Translations under genes and position numbers: made by a program
Assembly (NCBI GenBank): GCA_050303435.1
Contig: JBNLBT010000013.1
Span: 1 to 52,310 of the forward strand
Length of the DNA stretch: 52,310 bases
DNA from: JBNLBT01 sp050303435
Lineage (GTDB): Bacteria; Pseudomonadota; Gammaproteobacteria; Xanthomonadales; Marinicellaceae
Direction of reading: 5' to 3'
Shown here: positions 43,986-52,310 of the stretch, piece after piece
Position numbering within the stretch: position 1 is the first letter of the stretch
Layout of the letters: every line of letters begins with the position of its first letter
Notes under the pieces: model-generated
Databases searched by the model: none
Seen by the model: the letters and a program-made list of their open reading frames with translations, nothing else
What the model was told of the DNA's origin: nothing

Positions 43986-44197
43986 AACAGCCCCCGGGCC
44001 TGTTCTGCGGTGAACGGCCAGTTCAATTCCACATCGCCCACACGCAGCACCGGCACACGCACGTGATAAACACGGCGGATTGCCTCGTCGCGGTCGATGT
44101 CGATCCATTCAATTTGCACGCCCGCTTCGGCCAGCATCGACTCGGCAAATTCACACAGGGGGCAATCCAATCTGCTGTATAATATCGCTCTCTTCAT
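43982..44197 (-). CDS. Glutaredoxin-like small thiol protein
   Basis: This 71-residue protein has the thioredoxin-fold start AILYSRLDCPLCEFAESML, with a CxxC active site (CPLC), and a cis-Pro region in VRVPVLRVGDVELNWP. It belongs to the glutaredoxin-like DUF836 group. ATG at 44197 begins directly at the first strand; the open frame upstream lies in the opposite gene sdaA and is not coding. Only 15 bases separate it from the divergent sdaA start. Confidence 0.8.
   Translation of the reverse strand: MKRAILYSRLDCPLCEFAESMLAEAGVQIEWIDIDRDEAIRRVYHVRVPVLRVGDVELNWPFTAEQARGLL
44178..44183 (+). promoter_or_regulatory. Putative -10 box of sdaA inside the glutaredoxin-like gene
   Basis: A perfect TATAAT lies 30 bases upstream of the sdaA ATG, within the first codons of the divergent glutaredoxin-like gene. 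No convincing -35 is seen. Confidence 0.35.
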
Positions 44198-44212
44198 TGG
44201 GCGTATTCTAGC

Positions 44213-45592
44213 ATGGCCGTCAGTGCGTTTGATCTGTTTAAAATCGGCATCGGACCATCGAGTTCTCACACAGTGGGACCGATGCGCGCCGCCAAACTGT
44301 TCATGCAGCAGTTGCACTCCAGTGACCTGTTCCAACGCACCGCCGCGGTGCAGGTGGAACTGTACGGATCTTTGAGTCACACCGGGCGCGGACACGGCAC
44401 CGACAAGGCCATTGTGCTCGGCCTCAGTGGCTACGAACCGGATGGCATCGATCCGGACGCCATTGAAGCGATATTAACGGCGGTGCGTGACAGCGGCCGC
44501 ATCGACACCGGCCTGGGCACCGAACTGTCGTTCAATGACCGCAAACACCTTAAATTTCATAAACGCAAAACCCTGCCATTGCACTCCAATGGCATGCAAT
44601 TCACGGCCTGGGATGAGCGCGGCACTGAGCTTTTGCAAAAAGCCTATTACTCGGTTGGCGGCGGATTCATCCTGGCGCACAACCACATGCAGGAACAGCA
44701 CATCATGGAAGACGACACCGCCCTGCCCCACGCCTTTGGCAGCGCCGAGGAACTGCTGACGCATTGCCGCGAAACCGGCCTCAGCATCGCCGAACTGATG
44801 TACCGCAATGAATCGGTGTGGCGGCAACGCGAGGACATCGATGCGCAGCTGGACCGCATCTGGGCCGCCATGCAGCAATGCACTCAGCGCGGCTTGCACG
44901 CGCGCGGTGAGTTGCCCGGCGGCCTGAAAGTCCGACGCCGCGCCCCGGCCCTGTACGATGAGTTGTCGCAATCACCGAAAAACAACAGCGAAGACCCGTT
45001 GGCCATTCTTGACTGGGTCAACATGTACGCGCTGGCCGTCAGCGAAGAGAACGCCGCCGGTGGCCGGGTGGTCACGGCGCCCACCAACGGCGCGGCCGGC
45101 ATCATCCCGGCGGTGCTGCACTACTACCGCGAGTTCGTGGCCGGCAGCACGGATCAGGGGGTGCGAAATTTCCTGCTCACCGCCGCCGCGATTGGTATTC
45201 TGTACAAAACCAAAGCCTCAATTTCGGGCGCCGAGGTCGGCTGTCAGGGTGAAGTGGGCGTGGCCAGCTCAATGGCCGCCGCGGGTTTGGCTGCGGCCTG
45301 CAATCTGCACAACGAGGAAATTGCCAACGCCGCGGAAATCGCCATGGAACACAACCTTGGCCTGACCTGTGACCCGATCGGCGGGCTGGTGCAAATTCCC
45401 TGCATAGAACGCAACGCCATGGGCGCAGTGAAATCCATCAACGCCGCGCGCATGGCGGATAAAAACGACGGCATGCACTGGGTCAGTCTGGACAAGGTGA
45501 TCCAGACCATGAAAGCCACCGGCGATGACATGAAAGACATCTACAAGGAAACTTCGCGCGGCGGACTGGCGGTCAACATCATCGAGTGTTGA
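44213..45592 (+). CDS. sdaA: L-serine ammonia-lyase (iron-sulfur type)
   Basis: This 459-residue single-chain enzyme converts L-serine to pyruvate and ammonia. It has the N-terminal signature IGIGPSSSHTVGPMRAA and the C-terminal domain with APTNGAAGIIPAV. The cluster cysteines lie in GAEVGCQGEVG, LTCDPIGG and QIPCIERN; the C-terminal residue is also Cys (IIEC), as in related enzymes where that tail cysteine serves as the fourth cluster ligand. The gene feeds amino-acid carbon into central metabolism and converges on arcA with a 13-base gap. Confidence 0.95.
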   Translation: MAVSAFDLFKIGIGPSSSHTVGPMRAAKLFMQQLHSSDLFQRTAAVQVELYGSLSHTGRGHGTDKAIVLGLSGYEPDGIDPDAIEAILTAVRDSGRIDTGLGTELSFNDRKHLKFHKRKTLPLHSNGMQFTAWDERGTELLQKAYYSVGGGFILAHNHMQEQHIMEDDTALPHAFGSAEELLTHCRETGLSIAELMYRNESVWRQREDIDAQLDRIWAAMQQCTQRGLHARGELPGGLKVRRRAPALYDELSQSPKNNSEDPLAILDWVNMYALAVSEENAAGGRVVTAPTNGAAGIIPAVLHYYREFVAGSTDQGVRNFLLTAAAIGILYKTKASISGAEVGCQGEVGVASSMAAAGLAAACNLHNEEIANAAEIAMEHNLGLTCDPIGGLVQIPCIERNAMGAVKSINAARMADKNDGMHWVSLDKVIQTMKATGDDMKDIYKETSRGGLAVNIIEC

Positions 45593-45605
45593 ACACCGGC
45601 GGCAC

Positions 45606-46862
45606 TTACCAGTTCACTGGATTGCGGTGCACCGGCAACGTCATGCAACGGCATCCGCCACCGCCGCGACTCAATTCCGACCCTTCCATGGCGATGGCGG
45701 CTTTTTTGCTGGGCTCAAATTTCAGGTCGTTGTTGATGATGTCGAGCGCATCGATGATTTCAAATCCGGCTGCATCCAGCGCATCCAGTGTGGCCTTGTT
45801 GTGCTTGTAACCAATCACATGACCGGGTGCAAAGGTAAAAAAGTTGGCACCGCTGGTCCATTGCTCACGTTCCTGTGCAAACGGTTTGTCGCCGCCGCAA
45901 TTGACAAACTGTGGACGCAGGCCAAAATGCGCCAGGGCTTTGGGCACGCCTGAATATTCACTGATCTTGCGAATCTGGCCTTCACCGCATTGCATGTGGT
46001 ACGCCTTGCATTTATTGGCCCCGGTGATCAACTGCGGAAACACCATGCACACGTCCCGATCCAGCATGGTGAAAATCATGTCCAGGTGAATGGTGGCGCG
46101 TATTTTCGGCAATTCAACCACCACAATGTCCAACGATGATTTGTCCTGGGACAGGGACCGCGCGATGCGGTCGATGGCGCGCGCCGATGTGCGTTCACTG
46201 TACCCCAGCAGAATCAGATCGTCGCGAATCACCAGCAAATCACCGCCTTCTATGGTGACTTCCTCACTTTTACGCTGCGTGCCATCAAAATGGAACCCGT
46301 GTCCACTCAGCATCGGGTGGTGCTTGAACACCGCTTTGAGCAACAGCGCCTCGGTCAGACGGACGCGGTGCGCCATGGAACCAATCACCGCCTTGTCGTA
46401 CACGCACATCACCGCATCGCGAGTGAAAAACGCATTCGGCAACGGCGGAATCGCGTGATTGGACGCGCTGATAAAGCGTTCCAGGGTGTTTTTTTCCAAC
46501 AACGTGCCTTCAAACAACTGCCGCGATAAGGCATCCGCCGACAGCCCCATCAAATCGTCCACCAGTTCGTTGTGGTTGTGCAGGCTGCACACTTCCGTCA
46601 ACAGCGACAACTTGACTTTGTCATCGCTGAGTATGTCCCTGAGCAGGTCGGAAAATTCCAGCACTTGCCCGGCCACTCGACTGAGCACTCCGGTCAGCTG
46701 GCGGTGTTCTTCCAGGGCCAGCTCCAGATTCAATATGTCGTCAAACAGCACTTCGTTGGCTGTGCCCGGCGTCATGTTTTCCATCTCAGCGCCCGGGCGA
46801 TGGATGATCACGGTGTTGAGTTGGCCGATTTCCGAAGAAATGGCAATTTTGTGTTCTTGCAT
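45606..46862 (-). CDS. arcA: Arginine deiminase
   Basis: This 418-residue guanidino-modifying enzyme hydrolyses arginine to citrulline and ammonia. Catalytic residues are visible: Asp in FFTRDAVM, Glu-His in ATIHLDMIF and the nucleophilic Cys near residue 404 in SRGGGGCRCM. ATG at 46862 starts the conserved IGQLNTVIIHRPG region. No arcB or arcC is adjacent, so the usual ATP-yielding pathway is not complete here. It begins 4 bases after paaE and is probably read through from the paa operon. Confidence 0.93.
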   Translation of the reverse strand: MQEHKIAISSEIGQLNTVIIHRPGAEMENMTPGTANEVLFDDILNLELALEEHRQLTGVLSRVAGQVLEFSDLLRDILSDDKVKLSLLTEVCSLHNHNELVDDLMGLSADALSRQLFEGTLLEKNTLERFISASNHAIPPLPNAFFTRDAVMCVYDKAVIGSMAHRVRLTEALLLKAVFKHHPMLSGHGFHFDGTQRKSEEVTIEGGDLLVIRDDLILLGYSERTSARAIDRIARSLSQDKSSLDIVVVELPKIRATIHLDMIFTMLDRDVCMVFPQLITGANKCKAYHMQCGEGQIRKISEYSGVPKALAHFGLRPQFVNCGGDKPFAQEREQWTSGANFFTFAPGHVIGYKHNKATLDALDAAGFEIIDALDIINNDLKFEPSKKAAIAMEGSELSRGGGGCRCMTLPVHRNPVNW

Positions 46863-46866
46863 GGTG

Positions 46867-47913
46867 TTATTCGTCAAAGGATAAGTGCAGGGATTCGGAT
46901 TCCGGAACCGCCTGGCAGGCCAGCACATAGCCTGCGTCCAGCTCCCATTGTTCCAGAGAATAATTGTTCAGCATGTTGACCTCGCCTTGCAACAGGCGAC
47001 AGCGGCAGGTGGCGCAGACGCCGGCCTTGCAGGCGTATGGCAGATCGATGCCGGCTTTTTGAGCCGACTCCAGCAACGTCATCTGTTCCCCGGCGCGGAT
47101 TGTGTAGCGACTGATCACACCGTCCAGCGTCACCGTCACACCGGCGTCCAGCCGGGCGGTCTTCTGTTGCGGCCGTATGGCTTCACCGTCGCTGAGGAAG
47201 CGTTCGTTGTGAATGCGTGCATCGGGCACACCCAGTTGCGCCAACCGGTCACAGACCCGATCGATCATCTGGCCCGGACCGCAGACATAATATCCTTTAA
47301 CATCAATGTCTTTAAGAACATTATTAAACAAAAAACTCACTTTATCTTCGTCCAGACGCCCGGCGTACAGAGGCACATCGGTCTGCTGGCGTGAGAAAAA
47401 CACGTGCACCGCCAGACGCGTGCCGTGGCGGTCTTTCAACGCCATCAAATCGTCCTGCAACAGCACGTCCGCCGAACTGCGGTTGCCATAGAACAGGATG
47501 AAACGGGCGCTGGCATTGGACTCCAGGACCGCGTGCAGCATGCCCATCACCGGTGTGATGCCAGAACCGGCGGCAAACGCCACGTAGGTGGCGCCCGCTT
47601 CGGGTTGCAATGTGAAATGCCCGCTGGGTGGCATCACTTCAATGGCATCGCCAGGCTTCAATCCCGCTGCGACCTGGGTGGAAAAGCGACCTTCAGGCAC
47701 GCTTTTGATCAACACCTTCAATTCACCGCGCGATGAACAAATGGAGTAATTGCGACGCAACTCTTCACCGTTGTGTTGTGCTCTGAACGTCAGGTGCTGA
47801 CCCGGCTCAAAGGCAAAGATTTCGCGCAAATCCTCAGGCACAGCGAGCGTCCACACCAAGGCCCCGCGATCGGATTCAATGCGACTGATTTCAAGCGAAT
47901 AAAACTGGTGCAT
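46867..47913 (-). CDS. paaE: Phenylacetyl-CoA epoxidase reductase subunit PaaE
   Basis: This 348-residue reductase passes electrons from NADPH to the PaaABC epoxidase. Domains in order are a ferredoxin-reductase-like FAD domain (RRNYSICSS), an NAD(P) domain (AAGSGITPVMGML, YYVCGPGQMI) and a C-terminal plant-type 2Fe-2S domain with cysteines in ACKAGVCATCRCRL and a final Cys in LACQA. It is the last paa gene here. Confidence 0.95.
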   Translation of the reverse strand: MHQFYSLEISRIESDRGALVWTLAVPEDLREIFAFEPGQHLTFRAQHNGEELRRNYSICSSRGELKVLIKSVPEGRFSTQVAAGLKPGDAIEVMPPSGHFTLQPEAGATYVAFAAGSGITPVMGMLHAVLESNASARFILFYGNRSSADVLLQDDLMALKDRHGTRLAVHVFFSRQQTDVPLYAGRLDEDKVSFLFNNVLKDIDVKGYYVCGPGQMIDRVCDRLAQLGVPDARIHNERFLSDGEAIRPQQKTARLDAGVTVTLDGVISRYTIRAGEQMTLLESAQKAGIDLPYACKAGVCATCRCRLLQGEVNMLNNYSLEQWELDAGYVLACQAVPESESLHLSFDE

Positions 47914-47922
47914 GGGGCGTGC

Positions 47923-48387
47923 TCACAAACATTTAAAATAATCAAAGGGTTCCAGACAGTCGGTGCAGCGGTACAAGGCTTTGCAGGCGGTTGAGCCGAA
48001 TTCACTGATGCACTCCACCTGCCTGGACTGGCATTGTGGGCAGCGAATCTCGCCGCGATTTTTTTCCGGCGGCGCGATGCCGTATTCAAACAGCTTTTGG
48101 CGACCCGCTTCACTGATGTCATCGCTGCTCCAGGCCGGTGAATTGACCAGCTGAACGTGCCCGTCGCTGACCCCATGCTCGCGCAAGGCCTGCAACACAT
48201 CGGCGCGCATGGCGTGCATGGCAGGGCAACCGGAATACGTCGGCTTGAGCACCACGGTGACGCGCCCATCGGCAATCTCAATGTCGTGAATCACTCCCAG
48301 ATCGGCCAGAGACAACACCGGAATTTCCGGGTCGTGCACCTCCGCCAGCATCGCCAGCACCTGGGATTTATCCAGCGCCGCTACCAT
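47923..48387 (-). CDS. paaD: Phenylacetate pathway protein PaaD (DUF59/MIP18 family)
   Basis: This 154-residue protein has an N-terminal DUF59-type domain (VHDPEIPVLSLADLGVI, TYSGCPAMHAM) and a C-terminal zinc/iron-binding region with CPQCQS, STACKALYRCTDC and a final Cys. It is required for phenylacetyl-CoA epoxidase activity in vivo, probably for cluster assembly. ATG at 48387 overlaps the paaC stop; a TTG two codons earlier is less likely. Confidence 0.94.
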   Translation of the reverse strand: MVAALDKSQVLAMLAEVHDPEIPVLSLADLGVIHDIEIADGRVTVVLKPTYSGCPAMHAMRADVLQALREHGVSDGHVQLVNSPAWSSDDISEAGRQKLFEYGIAPPEKNRGEIRCPQCQSRQVECISEFGSTACKALYRCTDCLEPFDYFKCL

Positions 48388-49133
48388 TCGCAACCGGGGT
48401 AAGCGCGCTGCAGGAACTGCATTTCAGCCAGCAGATAGCCCAGGTGTTCAGAGTGTTCGCCTTGCCAGCCCCCGGTGGCCACCCAACCGGATTGCGGCGC
48501 CTCCAGGCGGCACGACTGCAACTGCTGCAACACGCGTTCGCTCCAGACCCGCTGCAGCACCTGACCATCCGGCGCCACGCCCTCTTGTTGCAAAGACTGC
48601 AACAGGTCGTGGGCCTCAAACAATTCAGGGCTGTAGAACCACAATTCATCCAAGGCACTTTGCATGCGCGCGTGGCTCTCATCTGTGCCCAGGGACAAAC
48701 GCCGCAACCACAACAGCGATCGCTGCAAATGGTAGGCCGTTTCCTTGGCCGCCTTGCGCGCGATCTCGGCCAGTGGCGTGTGTGTGCTGTCACTCAAAGC
48801 CGCATACAACAGGTCGTTGTATGCATCCAGCAGATATTGTCGCAACAGGGTGAAGGCAAAATCGCCTTTGGGCAATTCCACCATCAGCGGGTTGCGGAAT
48901 TCGTGTGCGTCGCGCAGAAACGCCAGTTGGTCCTCGTTGGCAACCGCCGGGTTCAAAGTCACCGCGTGGCGGTAAAACATGTTGGCGTGACCGAACAGAT
49001 CCAGTGCGGTGTTGGTCAGGGCAATGTCCTCTTCCAGGAACGGGCCGTGCCCGCACCATTCGGCCAGTCGCTGACCCTGCAGCAGGGCGGTGTCACCCAG
49101 GCGCAGGCAGTATTGATACAGCGCATCCGTCAT
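48381..49133 (-). CDS. paaC: Phenylacetyl-CoA epoxidase structural subunit PaaC
   Basis: This 250-residue ferritin-like subunit stabilises the catalytic PaaA subunit. It has LRLGDTALLQGQRLAEWCGHGP in short blocks, EEDIALTNTALDLFGHA and FRNPLMVELPKGDFAFTLLRQ. It resembles PaaA in fold but is catalytically inactive in studied complexes. The ATG overlaps the paaB stop (TGATG). Confidence 0.94.
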   Translation of the reverse strand: MTDALYQYCLRLGDTALLQGQRLAEWCGHGPFLEEDIALTNTALDLFGHANMFYRHAVTLNPAVANEDQLAFLRDAHEFRNPLMVELPKGDFAFTLLRQYLLDAYNDLLYAALSDSTHTPLAEIARKAAKETAYHLQRSLLWLRRLSLGTDESHARMQSALDELWFYSPELFEAHDLLQSLQQEGVAPDGQVLQRVWSERVLQQLQSCRLEAPQSGWVATGGWQGEHSEHLGYLLAEMQFLQRAYPGCEW

Positions 49134-49414
49134 CAGATGTTCTCCACCTCTTCATCCATGGGATAAAAAGTCGGATGGCGGTATACCTTGTCCTTGGCCG
49201 GATCAAACCACGGCTGTGACTGGTCTGGATTTGAGGCACGGATGTGCTCGGCCTCCACCACCCAGATGCTGACGCCTTCCTGACGCCGCGTGTACACGTC
49301 CCGGGCGTTCATCAAGGCCATTTCGGCGTCGGCCGCGTGCAGTGAACCCACGTGTTTGTGGTGCAATCCCGACTTGGAACGAATGAACACTTCAAACAAT
49401 TTCATTTCACCCAT
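49133..49414 (-). CDS. paaB: Phenylacetyl-CoA epoxidase subunit PaaB
   Basis: This 93-residue small subunit has LFEVFIRSKSGLHHKHVGSLHA, ALMNARDVYTRRQEG and KVYRHPTFYPM, the full PaaB pattern. ATG at 49414 has GAGGTGG upstream and follows paaA directly; ATG at 49405 is also in frame. The open frame upstream to 49537 lies inside paaA and is not coding. Confidence 0.95.
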   Translation of the reverse strand: MGEMKLFEVFIRSKSGLHHKHVGSLHAADAEMALMNARDVYTRRQEGVSIWVVEAEHIRASNPDQSQPWFDPAKDKVYRHPTFYPMDEEVENI

Positions 49415-49415
49415 C

Positions 49416-50393
49416 TCAGGCCACCTCCCGATCGGCCACTTGGGCCGCGTCATAGGCCGCCGCGGCCTCACGCACCCAGGCGCCGTTTTCATGCGCTTCG
49501 ATGCGCGCCTGCAGGCGGGATTTGTTGCACGGGCCATTGCCAGCGATCACCTGTTTGAATTCCTGCCAGTCGATTTCGCCGAAGTCATAATGGCCGCGCT
49601 CGGCGTTCCAGCGCAGATCCGGGTCGGGAATGCTCAAACCGATGTGTTCGGCCTGCGGCACCGTGGCATCGACGAATTTTTGCCGCAATTCATCGTTGCT
49701 GAAACGTTTGATTTTCCAGCGCATCGACTGTTCTGAATGCACGGAATTTTTGTCGCTTGGTCCGAACATCATCAATGAGGGCCACCAGAAACGATTCAAG
49801 GCGCGCTGCGCCATGTCTTTTTGTGCGGCGCTGCCGCGCGCCAGAACGCTCATGATTTCATAGCCCTGTCGCTGATGGAAACTTTCTTCCTTGCAAATGC
49901 GGATCATCGAGCGTGAATACGGTCCATAGGACGCCCGGCACAACGGCACCTGATTCATGATGGCGGCGCCATCGACCAGCCAGCCAATCGCCCCCATGTC
50001 GGCCCAGCTGGGTGTCGGGTAATTGAATATGCTGGAATATTTCGCCTGACCACTGAGCAATTCATCGATCAGTTCGGCGCGGTCCACACCGAGGGTTTCC
50101 GTGGCACTGTAAATGTACAGGCCGTGGCCGGCTTCATCTTGCACTTTGGCCAGCAGAATCATTTTACGTTTCAACGTCGGCGCGCGCGTGATCCAGTTGC
50201 CTTCCGGCAATTGTCCGACCACCTCGGAATGCGCGTGTTGCGACATCTGGCGGATCAGCGTCTTGCGGTAGCCTTCGGGCATCCAGTCGGTCGGTTCGAT
50301 TTTTTCTTCCGCATCGATGCGACGCTGAAATTCAGCCAGCAACTCTTCCGGTTCCTGACCGCCTTTGACATCTTTAAGACCTTGTGAATACAT
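49416..50393 (-). CDS. paaA: Phenylacetyl-CoA epoxidase catalytic subunit PaaA
   Basis: This 325-residue di-iron monooxygenase subunit epoxidises the aromatic ring of phenylacetyl-CoA. The iron-binding ExxH motifs are in QDEAGHGLYIYS and CKEESFHQRQG. Other conserved stretches are YSSIFNYPTPSWADMG and CRASYGPYSRSMIRI. GAGGTTGC precedes the ATG. It starts the structural block paaABCDE. Confidence 0.97.
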   Translation of the reverse strand: MYSQGLKDVKGGQEPEELLAEFQRRIDAEEKIEPTDWMPEGYRKTLIRQMSQHAHSEVVGQLPEGNWITRAPTLKRKMILLAKVQDEAGHGLYIYSATETLGVDRAELIDELLSGQAKYSSIFNYPTPSWADMGAIGWLVDGAAIMNQVPLCRASYGPYSRSMIRICKEESFHQRQGYEIMSVLARGSAAQKDMAQRALNRFWWPSLMMFGPSDKNSVHSEQSMRWKIKRFSNDELRQKFVDATVPQAEHIGLSIPDPDLRWNAERGHYDFGEIDWQEFKQVIAGNGPCNKSRLQARIEAHENGAWVREAAAAYDAAQVADREVA

Positions 50394-50399
50394 GCAACC

Positions 50400-51614
50400 T
50401 CACTGAATTCGTTCAAGCAACAGCGCAACCCCCTGGCCGACACCGACGCACAGAGTGCACAACGCCAGTTTACCATTTTTGCGCTGCAATTGTTTGACCG
50501 CCGAGAGCACCAAACGTGCACCACTCATGCCCAGCGGATGGCCCAAAGCGATCGCACCGCCCTGCGCATTCACGCGCGCGTCGTCATCGGCAATGCCCAG
50601 CTGACGCAACACCGCCAGTGACTGCGCGGCAAACGCTTCATTCAATTCAATCACGTCCAGATCGTCCACCGAGACGGCGGCGCGCTTGAGCAGTTTTTCA
50701 CAGGCCGGCACCGGCCCGATGCCCATCAGGGCCGGATCAACGCCGTGCGTGGCGGCACCCAGCACACGCGCCAGCGGCTGCAAACCATTGGATTCCAGTG
50801 CCGCCTCTCCGGCCAGCACCAGGGCACAGGCGCCGTCATTGACGCCGGAGGCATTGCCGGCGGTCACGCACCCGCCTTCACGGAAAGGCGCGGGCAACCT
50901 GGCCAGCTGTTCGGCGCTGGTGCCCGGACGTGGGTGTTCATCTTCACTGACCACCCGGTCATCGCCCTTGCGCTGCGGGATGTGCACCGGGGCAATTTCC
51001 TCGGCCAGCCAGCCGTGTGCCCGCGCGGATTCTGCGCGGGCTTGACTGCGCGCGGCAAAAGCGTCCTGGTCGGCGCGCGAGATGTTGTACTTGCTGGCCA
51101 CGTTTTCCGCCGTTTCCGGCATTGAATCGGTGCCGTAGAGTTGCTTCAGTTGCGCATTCACGAAACGCCAGCCGATGGTGGTGTCGTATATTTCCGCCTG
51201 GCGACCGTACGCGTGTTCCGCTTTGGGCAACACAAACGGCGCACGGGACATCGATTCCACACCGCCAGCCAGTGCCAAATCCATCTCACCACAGGCAATG
51301 CCCCGCGCCGCCATGATCACGGCATCCAGTCCGGACGCGCACAGGCGATTGACGGTGATGGCCGGCACCGAAACCGGCAAACCGGCGAGCAAGGCCGACA
51401 TGCGCGCGACGTTGCGGTTGTCTTCGCCGGCCTGATTGGCACAGCCCATGATGACTTCATCAATGGCCGCGGGATCGAGGCCGTTGTTGCGCGACAACAA
51501 CTGCCGCAGGCAGTGCGCCAGCATGTCGTCCGGCCGCACCGCGGCCAGCGCACCGGCAAAGCGACCAATCGGTGTGCGAATGCCATCGCAAATGTACACA
51601 TTATTTGGGCCCAT
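50400..51614 (-). CDS. paaJ: 3-oxoadipyl-CoA thiolase (PaaJ/PcaF)
   Basis: This 404-residue thiolase catalyses the final cleavage of the phenylacetate pathway, giving succinyl-CoA and acetyl-CoA. The nucleophilic Cys is in VNRLCASGLDAV, the activating residues are in NEAFAAQ and GHPLGMSG, and the second catalytic Cys is in CTLCVGVGQG. ATG at 51614 has AAGGGGA upstream and overlaps the paaH end by 14 bases. PcaF is a close alternative name, but context favours PaaJ. Confidence 0.92.
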   Translation of the reverse strand: MGPNNVYICDGIRTPIGRFAGALAAVRPDDMLAHCLRQLLSRNNGLDPAAIDEVIMGCANQAGEDNRNVARMSALLAGLPVSVPAITVNRLCASGLDAVIMAARGIACGEMDLALAGGVESMSRAPFVLPKAEHAYGRQAEIYDTTIGWRFVNAQLKQLYGTDSMPETAENVASKYNISRADQDAFAARSQARAESARAHGWLAEEIAPVHIPQRKGDDRVVSEDEHPRPGTSAEQLARLPAPFREGGCVTAGNASGVNDGACALVLAGEAALESNGLQPLARVLGAATHGVDPALMGIGPVPACEKLLKRAAVSVDDLDVIELNEAFAAQSLAVLRQLGIADDDARVNAQGGAIALGHPLGMSGARLVLSAVKQLQRKNGKLALCTLCVGVGQGVALLLERIQ

Positions 51615-52310
51615 GCAATTCCCCTTGTTGTTTGATCCACGGCGATGGACGGTAACGGTCATCGCCAAACCACTGCTGCAAACGGCTCAGCCCCGCCAGC
51701 ACCTGCGACCAGCCCAGCCGCTCGCCCCAGTGCAACAGCCCACTGGGGTAATTCACCCCATGTTGCATGGCCAGATCCACATCCTCGGCACTGCACACGC
51801 CATTGAACACCGCATCGGCGGCCTCGTTGATCAGCAGCAACACGGTGCGCAGCGTGGCACCGCCCGGGCGATCAGGCAATTCAATCAGGGCTTTGCCCAA
51901 AGTGGCAAACACACCGGCCAACTGGGATTTCAGATGCGTTGGACAGTCGCCATCAAATGCCACACCCAGATGCGTGGCCGTTGCCCAGTCGTGGTATAAA
52001 TCCAGCACCGCCACGTGTTCGGCGTTCAATGGCTGGCGCAAAGACTGTGCGCTGCGCACGTCGCCAAACACCACAGCCAGTTCACCGACCTGCAATGCCG
52101 CACCCCCGGCCTCGGCGTGCACTTGCGCGACGGGGCGCAAAGCGTTTTGTAAATCCGTGCAATACGCCGGCCACGTCCCGGAGTGCACCGCACCCTCGGG
52201 TTCAGTCGGCTCGATTACGGGGCACGCCGGCGTCACCGCGTCCGCGTTGTACGTGTAAAAGCCACGGCCGCTCTTGCGCCCCAGGTCACCGGCCGCCACC
52301 ATTTCCCGGT
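51601..52310 (-). CDS. paaH: 3-hydroxyacyl-CoA dehydrogenase PaaH, C-terminal part (5' partial)
   Basis: The frame is open to the window edge. The internal ATG at 52302 sits in VAAGDLGRKSGRGFYTY, the usual middle of 3-hydroxyacyl-CoA dehydrogenases, so the N-terminal NAD-binding domain lies outside. The visible 236 residues hold a second C-terminal domain (GGATLRTVLLLINEAADAVFNG, read as short blocks; DVDLAMQHGVNYPSGLLHWGERLG). This doubled C-terminal domain is typical of PaaH. It oxidises 3-hydroxyadipyl-CoA and sits directly upstream of the thiolase. Confidence 0.88.
   Translation of the reverse strand, partial: REMVAAGDLGRKSGRGFYTYNADAVTPACPVIEPTEPEGAVHSGTWPAYCTDLQNALRPVAQVHAEAGGAALQVGELAVVFGDVRSAQSLRQPLNAEHVAVLDLYHDWATATHLGVAFDGDCPTHLKSQLAGVFATLGKALIELPDRPGGATLRTVLLLINEAADAVFNGVCSAEDVDLAMQHGVNYPSGLLHWGERLGWSQVLAGLSRLQQWFGDDRYRPSPWIKQQGELHGPK

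Noticed and set aside
43986..44108. N-terminal extension of the kelch-like protein
   Set aside because: It lies in the glutaredoxin-like gene in another frame; the GTG at 43985 begins a proper lipoprotein signal.
44198..44395. N-terminal extension of the glutaredoxin-like protein
   Set aside because: It is antisense to the conserved start of sdaA and unlike any thioredoxin fold.

Overview
The window is a gene-dense chromosomal segment of a Gram-negative, type IV-piliated, aerobic gammaproteobacterium. This rests on gene content and order: divergent orn/rsgA, fur/bamE, ratA/smpB and murJ/rpsT; a ribF-ileS-lspA-ispH run; the kdsD-kdsC-lptC-lptA-lptB block; and a Pseudomonas/Xanthomonas-type minor-pilin operon ending in pilY1-pilY2-pilE. 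A Marinicella/Xanthomonadales-like host is my inference, not proven. I see no tRNA, rRNA, insertion sequence, prophage or CRISPR array. Apart from 1718-2055, which holds a small ORF and regulatory signals, no gap between genes exceeds about 180 bases.

Layout. 1-3.5 kb: the end of an AcuI/YhdH-type reductase, pilH, orn with a small upstream membrane ORF, rsgA and a zinc-ribbon Nudix hydrolase. 3.5-10 kb (minus strand): a flavoprotein with iron-sulfur domains, two 2-oxoacid:ferredoxin oxidoreductase subunits, then a glutamate-semialdehyde dehydrogenase. 10-12.5 kb: fur-queD, bamE, ratA-rnfH and smpB. 12.5-20 kb (minus): the pilin operon fimT/U-pilV-pilW-pilX-pilY1-pilY2-like-pilE, with a CRP/Vfr-like site upstream. 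20-27 kb (minus): murJ-ribF-ileS-lspA-ispH, with rpsT divergent. 27-30 kb: a degenerate HD-GYP protein, then thyA-folA. 30-36 kb (minus): yrbG-kdsD-kdsC-lptC-lptA-lptB-hpf-ptsN-rapZ, without rpoN at its usual place. 36-44 kb: ibaG-murA-M28 peptidase, then secreted or lipoprotein genes (a propeller-like lipoprotein, an M14 carboxypeptidase, a kelch-like lipoprotein with a glutaredoxin-like protein). 44-52.3 kb: sdaA, arcA and a phenylacetate degradation operon (paaH partial, thiolase, paaABCDE).

How the genes fit together. The catabolic genes (proline/glutamate semialdehyde oxidation, 2-oxoacid oxidation, serine and arginine deamination, secreted peptidases, phenylacetate breakdown) suggest a peptide- and amino-acid-using heterotroph. 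The pilin operon, pilH and the HD-GYP protein relate to surface motility. Envelope genes for LPS transport, Kdo synthesis, peptidoglycan and lipoprotein maturation form the conserved backbone.

Most noteworthy: the 2-oxoacid oxidoreductase operon with its own GltD-like flavoprotein; an HD-GYP protein whose HD is AD; a Fur with no cysteine; a CRP-like operator before the pilin operon; a perfect extended -10 inside the terminator hairpin before thyA; the missing rpoN; and a C-terminal GFE tail on the M14 peptidase.
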